From NCBI GenBank assembly GCA_030015575.1, contig JASDDO010000014.1:164705911-164769910 (forward strand): a stretch of DNA of 64,000 bases. Direction: 5' to 3'. Of the stretch, positions 56,011 to 64,000 are shown piece after piece (the stretch's first letter is position 1; each line of letters opens with the position of its first letter). This DNA comes from Agapanthus africanus. Taxonomy: Eukaryota; Streptophyta; Magnoliopsida; Asparagales; Amaryllidaceae. The translations under genes were made by a program, and so were the position numbers. The notes beneath the pieces were generated by a model. It was not told the DNA's origin, made no database searches, and worked only from the letters and a program-made list of their open reading frames with translations.

Positions 56011-56779
56011 CTGCGCAAAAAAGAAATAAGAGTTAGTTCTCAAATTCTGACATTTAGTACTTTAAATTTTGTACCGCGCTACAATGCAGTGGAAAGGGAC
56101 CAAAGGGGACCCACAAAATCAAGATGACGGCTCATCATTGATGAGACAGTCACTCATTAAATAGGAAATCCTAAAAGAATTCTCATTTAATGAGAAGCCC
56201 CTCGGACCAAGGAGTTAAACTCCCTCGAGAGCAACGCTCTGCAGACAAAAATGACATCTGTCAAAATTAATAATGAAGGGGAATAAAAATTCCCCTAAAA
56301 ATTCTAAAGAGCTATGCTCTGTGAGAACGATGGAGTAATCCATCAAAACCCTAAAAAGCAAAGCTTTTACTGAGTTAAAAACTCCGAGATCTTTTAGATC
56401 TGCAAAATGAACTCTAAGAGTTCTTTATTAATAGGTTAAGAAACCTTAAAAAAGATCTCTTTAGATCTATGATCTAAGAAGAGCAAAGCTCTGTTGAGAA
56501 ACCCTAAAAATCTATTTTAGATCTATGATCTGAGAAGAGCAAGGCTCTGTTAATGGGTGAAACCCTAGATTATGAAGTAATCCCTTCAAAGATTTAATCT
56601 TTACCTAAATTTTTGGACGGGGTTTTGACTCTAAGAGAGTTCTTGAGGCAAAGAACTTAGCTCTGAAGAGAGAATAAAATTCTCAAAAAACAAGAAGGCA
56701 AGAAGATGAACAGAGGTTATCTCAAAGGGCCAAAGACCCTATTTAAAGACAGAGGAAATCGATTCAACTTCCAAGTTGA
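56011..56779. other. region between antisense gene start and LTR B
   Basis: No gene. It is rich in short palindromes such as AGAGCAAAGCTCT (56492; also 56869 in the LTR), AGATCTTTTAGATCT (56389) and GAATTCTCATTTAATGAGAA. It probably holds the promoter and 5' UTR intron of the antisense gene and the Tat PPT. The PPT is not clear; the purine run AAAGACAGAGGAAA at 56746 is the best candidate. Confidence 0.5.
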
Positions 56780-56811
56780 TGTAATGGTGGAAAGGATGCC
56801 ACCGCTGCACT

Positions 56812-57047
56812 CACGTGTAAACCACGTGAGCGCAACGGTGGCGGGGCATTTGTTTCCCCCAATCAGAGCAAAGCTCTGTTTAAAATTCAAAATTTAAATT
56901 GAGGCAACGCCTCACGTGAAAAGCATGAGAGCGCTCGCGCCAAGAGCACCAGCGCTAAGAGTCAAAGACTCTGAGGCAGCGCCTCACGTGCAAAGCATGA
57001 GAGCGCCAGCGCCAAGAGTCAAAGACTCTGAGGCAGCGCCTCACGTG
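56812..57047 (+). promoter_or_regulatory. five G-box (CACGTG) cores in U3 of LTR B
   Basis: CACGTG at 56812, 56823, 56913, 56985 and 57042, partly within about 57-72 bp repeats sharing GCCTCACGTGCAAAGC and GTCAAAGACTCTGAGGCAGC. CACGTG is a common binding core for plant bZIP/bHLH factors; binding here is inference. Confidence 0.6.
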
Positions 57048-57430
57048 CAAAGCTCGAAAGCGCCAGCACTAGAACTAAATGTTCTCCACCCTTGGATCAA
57101 AGATCCAACGAAGATGAATAAATCATCAAAAATTACAGAATTTAATTCTGTTGAGGAAATACTCCTCAAATCTTTCCAAACAAGAAAGATTGCGCTCTGT
57201 AAATCAGAGCATCGTTGGATCAAAGATCCGATGGTGATTAAAAATTACCAAGATACAGAATATGTTCTGTATGGGAAGATATTTTCCCAATCTTGTTAAA
57301 AACAAGAAAGATCTCTTCTGTAAAACAGAAGTCCTTGGATCAGAGATCCAACGGTGGATAAAATCCACAAATCAATCAGAGATCTCTCAATGAGAGATTT
57401 CTTTAACTGATTCAACAAATCAGCATCCCC

Positions 57431-57440
57431 TATATAAAGG
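57431..57440 (+). promoter_or_regulatory. TATA box of LTR B
   Basis: CCCCTATATAAAGGACACAAG, followed about 15 bp on by the palindrome CAAGACTTCAAGTCTTG. It is the presumed start of Tat transcription. Confidence 0.75.
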
Positions 57441-57864
57441 ACACAAGACTTCAAGTCTTGTACAGAGGAACCCCCCCCCCCCATAAACTTGAAGAAACTT
57501 CAAAAAAAATGAGAGCAAGCTCTAAGAAGAAGAATCTTCTTCAAGGTAAATAAAAACAAGAGAGATCATAAAATCTCCTCCATATTTGAGAGTTTAACTC
57601 TCACAAAAGAAGAATTATGTTCTTAGATCCATGAGACAAAGTCTTCCTTCATAAAAGGAAGAACTTAGCTCTTCGGTCCATGAGAAAAGGATTTATAAAG
57701 AAAAACAAAAGAGATCATAGTATCTCCTCATAAAGAAGAACTCGGTTCTTAAATCCATGAGACAAAGTCTCTTATAAACGAGAATTTAATTCTCAAAGCA
57801 CAGAATTAATCAGAACTGCCAAAGAAGCGCTTCAGTGCTCCAAGTCTGGCGCTCAGCACCAAGC

Positions 57865-58090
57865 GCTCCACGTGCTCCTCACGCGGGCACTGTTTTTATA
57901 AGGAGCGCTCTGCACTCATTGGTTGGCGCCAAGCGCCAAGCGCGTCACGCGCTCCTCATGTGGGTGATGTTTTTATAAAGAGCGCGTTGCACTCATTGGT
58001 AGGCACCAAGCGCACCACGTGCTCCTCACGTGGGCGATGTTTTTATAAGAAGCGCTCTGCATTCATTAGTTGGCGCCAAGCGCTTCTTGA
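57865..58090 (+). repeat. G-box/TATA-like/ATTGG tandem repeats (LTR B)
   Basis: Counterpart of 37741-38005, with about three units containing TTTTTATAAGGAGCG and CTCATTGG and some diverged CACGTG cores (one reads CACGCG). Confidence 0.8.
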
Positions 58091-58504
58091 CATTGAGTGC
58101 TCTACACTCATCACACAGAACCTAGCGCCATAATAAAAAGTGTTCAGCACTCAATAAAAAACAAAAAGAAAACGGGGTGTCAGAACCCAAATCAATGCTT
58201 AGCATTATTGAATAAAAAGAGACCGAGCCCAAATAAATGTTCAACATTTTATTCAAAACTGAGTTGGCTGGGCCCAAGTTGGCCACAAGTCCCTAAGTCA
58301 GATTAACCTAGCCCATGTGCTTACAATATTTTTAATTAGTTTTAGTCCCAAACCTGACTATAGATCTCCCAACCAATATTGGTTCAAGGGTACATCTCTT
58401 CAGACCTCTGTTACATGTCGTTGTAATTCTTCAACGTCTTCAGAGAGGTGGAGGGTCCCAATAACCAATAACTTTTGGTGCATCCCCAAACGGTTAAACC
58501 AAAA

Positions 58505-58735
58505 CCTTACAGATTATGATGTCTTTAAACCAGACTATGATGTCTTTAAACCGTACAGACTATGATGTCTTTAAACCATACTATGATGTCTTTAAACCTC
58601 CCAGACTATGATGTCTTTAAACCTCACAGACTATGTCGTCTTTAAACCAGACTATGATGTCTCTAAACCTTACGGACTATGAGGTCCTTAAACTCAAGGA
58701 CTATGATGTCCTTAAACCCAATGGACCGTAATGTC
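58505..58735 (+). repeat. ACTATGATGTCTTTAAACC tandem repeats (LTR B)
   Basis: About nine imperfect units. The order of variant units (CATAC, CCCAG, CACAG flanks) differs from LTR A. Confidence 0.85.
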
Positions 58736-59312
58736 CCTAAACTAAAACGATAGAGTCCAAATACTCTTTCGTTGGATCTATATGATTCTAAAACCTTGTT
58801 TAGTAGATTTTAGTCTAAAATTAGGCTAACATATCCTTAACAAGCATTTAAGTTGATCCTACTCTAAAACAAGATTAAAGATCCTTAAATGAACCCAAAC
58901 CCAAATCTAAGAAAATGCGGATTTGGACTAATCCACGCCCTACGGGAGACAACATAAATTAGTCTCCGTATACAATCCACGGGCAACCAAAAATAAAACA
59001 AACATACGCGACACGAAGTGAACATCTAGAGAAAGAGAAAGTGGTTATCGCTACACGGTAACGTAATTAACTGCAGGGGCTTGCGCCTGCAGGGAAGAGC
59101 GTCCCCACAATCAAAACCCCCTCGCAAACGAGGGGGAATCTGATGAAGTCTGCTACATCGGCCGCATCTGTCCAACCTCCGATACACTGTGCCATAATTC
59201 AACTTTGCATCTTTGGAGAGGTGGACAGATAAAACCAAATAGCATCTGCCCCCAAAATTCAGGTCTGGACGTCCTAACGTCCCGGTCGCGTTTTTCGGCG
59301 GTGAACAGATTC

Positions 59313-59330
59313 TGGCACGCCCGGTAGGAC
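59313..59330 (+). promoter_or_regulatory. primer binding site, Tat copy B
   Basis: TGGCACGCCCGGTAGGAC lies six bases after the LTR end, almost the same as 39208. Confidence 0.6.
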
Positions 59331-59455
59331 CTTTTCCTCTTTCCACTCCACATTTTGTGTGTCGTGTTTCACGAACAAATCACGGTCTGTTATGGTTGCC
59401 TCTGAATTTGAGATACTAAGATCGGTGTCTTGCTCCGTGCAGAAAAGAAGGGCAA

Positions 59456-62338
59456 ATGGCCTCCAGATGCACTAATTGCAACAGCAACTCCCACTCCGTC
59501 CTTGATGGAGGAGTGACCTATGGGCCCCAAGTGGCCTCCATCTTCGCCATGCCAGTGGAACAGATGACTCAGGCCACCACTGGACTGTTCTTTGGGACCA
59601 TGATCCCACCGGCAAGCTTCAGCGTCCCAATGCCGTCACAGGAAGATCCGAAGAAGTCGGTCTTCGATCGGCTTACAACTATCACGACCCCCCTCAACGG
59701 GCCGTACAATTCCTAGTCTACTGCACCGATCTTCGACAGGCTGAGCCAGAGCTCTAGTGGGCCCGTAAAGAAGCCTGCAATCCCGGAAGGAGTTATCCCG
59801 AAGCGGATAACCATTCCAGCATCGGTAAACGAAGTCGTCAAAGTGGCTTCTCCTGCCAAGGGGTCGGTCTTTGCAAGACTGACCATTCCGACTCCCGCTT
59901 CGGGCGAAGTCACCAAGGCTGCTTTCCTTTCTCAAAAGTCGGTCTTCGATAGGTTGGACGTTTCTTCTCAGCGGACGTCGGTCTTCGATAGGATGGCACC
60001 GGCAGCAACCCTTCACCAGAACAGGGGGCATGGTGAAGCTACCCCGACAACGGAGGTGATTCTATCTGCAAGACGTGCTCGACATCGCCACCGGCGCCGA
60101 GTGAGGAAAGCTGGGGGCAGTCCCCTTTAGGACTGACTCCACCAGCTCCAATGGTGGAAATTGATGATGTTGTTCCAACTGGGAACAGCTTTGAACCACT
60201 TAGGAGGGTGCGCAAAAACTCTTCGACTGCCGTGCTAAAAATATATACTCCACCCGTAGAAAAACGCTACAAAGGTAAACCCGGAACAGCCCCCTCGATG
60301 GCTATCCTATAAAATTCACAGGGTCTGGCGAAGAGTCCAAGACTCTGTAGTTGACCAAGACTACCCCCGCCGACAGAAGAAAATGAGGGTTCGGAAAGAA
60401 AGGACTACCCCGTCGTACCACAGAAGGTGTCGTCTGCTTGGTTGCCCGCTGCAACGGCCCCCTCAACTTTGACCGCCCATAAAAGGAGAAGGCCGGAGAA
60501 AATCCCCGTGTCTGCGACGAATCTCAAGGGCACTGAGCCTAAACGTCCTAAGTCTGGGGTCATGGTGGTGCACACCATTTAAATGGCTGCTGGAAAAGAG
60601 GATAGCCGTATCTCCACGGGCCATCGACCACTCACCCGATCTGTGACAAAGGCTCAGGAGCAACAGCAAAAGCTTCAGGAAATGCTAACGAAAATGGCCG
60701 CACTCACTGGGCCAAAAGAAAGCCCGGAGACGTCGTCAGGACAACGCCAGGAGTAAGAAACAGATGCCGAATTCCTCCGGAGGATGCTCGAGAAGAAAGA
60801 CAAAGAGGCCGCGGAATAAGCGGATAACATAAAGCAAATGGAGCTTCTATTTCAAGATATGGTCGGGATGATGATACAGCCCGATCCCCCAGCTGAAGAC
60901 CCTTCAATAATCCTTGAAGACGACAGAGGGGAGACATCAAACCCTCTTCCGGCTCTATCAGCAGCCAAAGAGGAGACCATCTCCAAAGCCGTCCTTGACA
61001 ACTATATAGCTCAACAGATACGGGATCATCAGGCGAGCGAAGCGGCAGGCCAAATCTTCAAGACTGGACGACCTTATCCGGGCTGGTACGATCAAATAAA
61101 GTACCCGCCGGGATATACGATCCCCAAATTCCATATGTATAAGGGGGCAGGCAATCCACACCAGCACGTCGATCAGTTCAGGGCTCTGTGCGGAAATACC
61201 ATGGGTGACGACAAACTGCTGCTTCGGCAGTTTGTTGGCAGCCTGTCGGAGACAGCGTTCGAATGGTACTCCGAACTCCCGAATGACTCCGTCAAGACAT
61301 TTACAGAAATGGAGCTACTGTTTATACAAAGGTTCGCTAGCGCCAGCAAATGTACCCCGATCAAGGCATTGATCAATGCCAGAGTAAAGCCGGGAGAGAC
61401 ATGGGTTCAGTATGCAATCCGGTGGCGGAACCTATGGTCGAGATGCGAACAACGCATAGAGGAAGCTCCTGCCGTGGGCATGTTCGTGGGGACCCTCGAT
61501 CCTCAAGCTACCATCTCCCAATTTATGATATTCTTCAACCCTACCACCTTCCAGGCCTTGATTGACACGCTGGCCTAGATGTGCCACAAGACATCCTCTT
61601 CAAGAACGGAGCTTCGAAATGAAAAAGGGAAAGGGAAAGCGACCTTCATCGCCAACGCTCAGCAACAGCCGAGTGATCCAAAACCAGCTGCCCACCAATT
61701 CAACAAACAGCGATTCCTCGACGAGAAATTGAGACGTCCCTACTCGTTTTCCCGGGATAAAACAAGAAGATTGTTCGAACTAGCAGTGTGCAACAGGCTC
61801 ATCATCCTGCTGGATCCGAAACACCTACTATAGCCCGGTGACGTCAACAGTCCCAACTATTGCCCCTACCATCGAATAATGGGCCATCCAATCGAAGATT
61901 ACTTTGTCTTCAAAAATTGGATTGAGGACCAGTACCAGCAGGGCAAATTCGCGTTTTCTGAAAACTGGAGGGTAAACCCGCCACAACCACATGCTCCGAA
62001 AAAGATGGACACGCCAGGGGCATCATGCTCATTCATAGAGGAAGCTCCATGGGAAGTTGTTCTTTCGGTAAAAACTAAAAGAATGCTAAAAGATCTCCAA
62101 GCATACCCAGCAATCAGGTGGAAAAGCCCGCTAGAGCCTGAGATCATTGAGGGATGCTGAAACCGCGCCCAACTCCGAGAATGGGTAACGAGGGGCAAAG
62201 CACCCGGGCCCAGCCGTCAAAGTCTTCGAAGAAAAAGAAGAAGACCAAGAAGCTTGCGCAGCCTGACGATAAGCGCACGGAGCTGCAAAAGCATATTGAC
62301 GTGCTGGGAGAATATAATCAGAAGGCACGAACCCCGGT
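59456..62338 (+). pseudogene. Tat Gag, copy B
   Basis: Start MASRCTNCNSNSHS. It has the same SVFDRL-like motifs, gag core (GWYDQIKYPPGYTIPKFHMY, CGNTMGDDKLLLRQFVGSLS, AFEWYSELPNDS) and first knuckle region (YCPYHRIMGHPIEDYF, where the last cysteine has become tyrosine). Stops occur at 59714, 60127, 60757, 60820, 61576 and 61831. The longest open part, 60838-61578, is less damaged than in copy A, where the core is frameshifted. It ends at 62338. Confidence 0.85.
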
Positions 62339-63658
62339 ATCCTATCCCACGGATTCCACAGTCGTGATAAATAGCCAAACCCACATCCCTAGACCCCTAC
62401 GAGAGCGGTAAGAAATCCTTCCAATTCTAGAGTTAGGAGACTCGGTCTCAATTCCTTGAGATGGTCTCCCACTGGACTCTAGAACCCGGTTACTTGTGCT
62501 CCCCGCATTGGGTCTATCCTAATGCAGAAAAGTAAATAATATATAACAGTGGTGACATCATCCTCAATCCAGAAGTGCCCCAATAAAAGAATATTACATA
62601 CAGATTTTACATGAATGAAAATAAAAACTCTCATCTCACATAGAACCCCCCGGCTATTCTTTCACAACGATCCAATAAATCATATCAACAGCAACACATG
62701 ATATCACATATCATCAACGTATGCAAATATGTGTATCCTTAAAACTTGTTGACATATAGAAACAAGATTGGGATACTCCATATATTATACTTACGGTCGC
62801 AGAAAAAACAGAAAATTACAATAATTAGAATCCGCAATATCCTTAGACATCATAAACACAGAATATCTCATATTCTAGATTTCATGCCTAACTTATAAAA
62901 CTTGCATTTTAGTCTTAAATTGAAAACTCTTTTCAATTGGTTGTCGGATAATTCAACAAGACTCCTGACTTAGTGATCGCGTACAATAAGCAATTGTGAC
63001 AGAGTTTTGATCCGAATCAAAACTTCGTGGCAATCGATCAATTGAGACTAAACGGCTAGGTTTACAATATACTAACTAGTTTTCATAAAACTAATTAATC
63101 TGGATTCTAATAATTGTATCACACATCACAAATCTTGTAAACTAACCGCAACATTAGAATTCCGCACGCAATTAGCAAACTAAACCAATTTTTCCAAGAC
63201 ATGAAAAATCCATTAAGCTAAAGTTCAAAAACCGATCGTTTTAAGCCAATCCGGGAGTCGAAACGAACTCGAAACGCGCCCGAATCTTCACGGGGATGAA
63301 GATACCAAAATTAACTATCGAATGGGGGGCCTAGAGGGGGTACCCTACCCCTAGGCCACCACGAGGTGGCCTGGGGGTAAGGCAGACCCGAAACTGCCTA
63401 AGGTAGGGCAGTTTCGGGTTCCCACCGCCAAGACCACCTTGTGGTGGCCTTAGGGAGTGGACCCAGCCGTTAGGTCCCCCTGGGTGTCCCCGGGGTGCGC
63501 ATGCTCCACCCCGCGGCTTCTCGGTTCAAACCGTGAGCCCGCGGGGTGTGCAAACAACTCAAAACATCATTTTGGAAAACTATTTTTATCGGCAGTTTTT
63601 GCGCGACAAAAACGGTGGATTTCTAACGTCGCTACAAGTTACCCTAATGTTCTAGCTT
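62339..63658 (-). other. copia-type leader region (minus), no ORF
   Basis: Lies between a Tat gag breakpoint and a minus-strand PBS. No coding domain is seen on either strand. AT-rich text (62560-63250) is followed by a GC-rich hairpin cluster (63346-63548). It is the untranslated leader of a minus-strand element that has lost its coding part, or whose coding part was removed with the rest of Tat copy B. Confidence 0.55.
63346..63548 (-). other. cluster of strong hairpins in the leader
   Basis: Inverted repeats by eye: 63346-63360/63365-63379 (15 bp, one imperfect pair), 63386-63398/63407-63419 (13 bp perfect), 63430-63438/63443-63451 (9 bp, G-U pair on the minus strand), 63461-63466/63480-63485 (6 bp), 63507-63516/63539-63548 (10 bp) with an inner 4-bp stem. 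They lie 110-310 nt after the PBS in the element RNA, a place suited to packaging or dimerisation signals. Confidence 0.75.
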
Positions 63659-63671
63659 GGCTCTGATACCA
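63659..63671 (-). promoter_or_regulatory. primer binding site, initiator tRNA-Met, minus strand
   Basis: The minus strand reads TGGTATCAGAGCC, a perfect match to the tRNA-iMet primer site, directly after the LTR end (...CTTCA). It fixes the LTR border at 63672. Confidence 0.85.
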
Positions 63672-64000
63672 TGAAGGTTGACCTTAGCACCACCATGAGG
63701 TTATAGAGGGATCAAGCATGCCAAATTCAAATTTTTATTAGGTGCTAAGCTAGACTAACAAGATCTTTACTAGATTATTATGGTTTGTTGTTCAGTTGAT
63801 AAAACCGCACTTTTAATATGAAATTTTTCCTACTATTTCTATATAATAAAAGGTGTTTATTATAAATATGACATATATGAGGGTTTATCTGTAAAAATAC
63901 TATTTTCATGTGTTTATATATCATAATTAACACTATGAAGGAAAATATAAGCATATAATATCTATGTAATATTTGGTCTATTTAAATATGCTTACCTTAT
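63672..64000 (-). repeat. copia-type LTR (U5 end), minus orientation, runs off the window
   Basis: The plus strand begins TGAAGGTTGACCTTAGCACC and matches the LTRs at 25853 and 9359 for about 115 bp (AGGTTATAGAGG, ATCAAGCATGCC, GGTGCTAAGCTAGACTAAC). It then diverges at about 63787 into unassigned AT-rich DNA. Confidence 0.7.

Larger units (their letters stand above)
32205..59307 (+). mobile_element. Tat-lineage Ty3/gypsy element, copy A
   Basis: 5' LTR (32205-39202, interrupted), PBS, gag, protease, RT, gypsy RNase H, archaeal-type RNase H, integrase, spacer, antisense PMD gene, and LTR B (56780-59307). Two RNase H domains are the hallmark of Tat. Excluding the 4.5-kb insertion, the unit is about 22.6 kb, in the size range of large Tat/Ogre elements. 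The first 85 or so bases of the 5' LTR are missing, so the flanking duplication cannot be read. Confidence 0.85.
56780..59307 (+). repeat. Tat LTR B (complete, 2.5 kb)
   Basis: Starts TGTAATGGTGG, by analogy with LTR C (TGTAACGTCAC), and ends GGCGGTGAACA before a PBS. U3 contains five CACGTG cores, three GGATC-A-AAGATCC palindromes and a TATA box. U5 has the same repeats as LTR A. It is the 3' LTR of copy A and at the same time the 5' LTR of the unit that follows. Confidence 0.85.
59308..62338 (+). mobile_element. 5' internal part of a second Tat unit (copy B)
   Basis: Follows LTR B directly with PBS and gag, giving LTR-internal-LTR-internal. It aligns closely with copy A from 39203 to 42247 and stops at GAACCCCGGT, where a copia-type leader begins. 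No pol is left. Confidence 0.85.

Noticed and set aside
63507..63548. Possible tRNA gene around CGGTTCAAACCG
   Set aside because: The T-arm-like string is the tip of a long palindrome, with no D-arm, anticodon arm or CCA-side acceptor stem.
1..64000. A previously unknown host defence or biosynthetic cluster
   Set aside because: No host gene cluster is visible; all strong protein signals are retrotransposon or the Tat-borne PMD gene.

Overview
The window looks like nested retrotransposon DNA from the nuclear genome of a flowering plant with a large, repeat-rich genome. I found no convincing single-copy host gene, rRNA, organelle gene or CRISPR array. Almost every recognisable protein fragment is Ty3/gypsy (Athila, Tat, and Tekay/Del chromovirus lineages) or Ty1/copia, and most are broken by stops or frameshifts. 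Species cannot be named from the sequence.

Left part (1-23870): two Ty3-type LTR tails (1-2187) abut a plus-strand Athila fragment (2188-5253). A Tekay-like element that keeps both LTRs, PBS, gag and PPT but no pol is inserted in it (5254-9189). A minus-strand copia-type LTR follows (9359-about 11225). Next come the 3' end of a Tat element (about 12000-15197), a decayed copia RNase H (15232-15590), poorly explained AT-rich DNA, and a minus-strand Athila element (about 17000-22902). That Athila copy is interrupted by the LTR of a minus-strand chromovirus (22903-25850).

Middle (25853-32204): a minus-strand copia element with its 3' LTR, PPT, degenerate RT/RNase H, integrase, protease and leader, but no 5' LTR.

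Right part (32205-62338): a large Tat element (copy A). Its 5' LTR is split by a 4.5-kb solo LTR with a perfect 5-bp target duplication. Gag, protease, RT, gypsy RNase H, a second archaeal-type RNase H and integrase follow to 48767. A 2.7-kb repeat-rich spacer comes next. On the opposite strand lies an intron-containing plant mobile domain (PMD) gene (51.4-56.0 kb). A second LTR (B, 56780-59307) is followed directly by another PBS and another gag, giving an LTR-internal-LTR-internal tandem. The second unit is cut at 62338 by the leader and LTR of another minus-strand copia-type element, which runs off the window.

The most interesting unit is the antisense PMD gene. It has a 542-codon ORF, about seven short GT-AG introns, a 5' UTR splice acceptor and an AATAAA signal, all on the strand opposite gag-pol. 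It is absent from the related Tat copy C. Antisense ORFs in Tat elements and PMD domains linked to transposable elements are known as classes; this gene organisation may still be worth describing.
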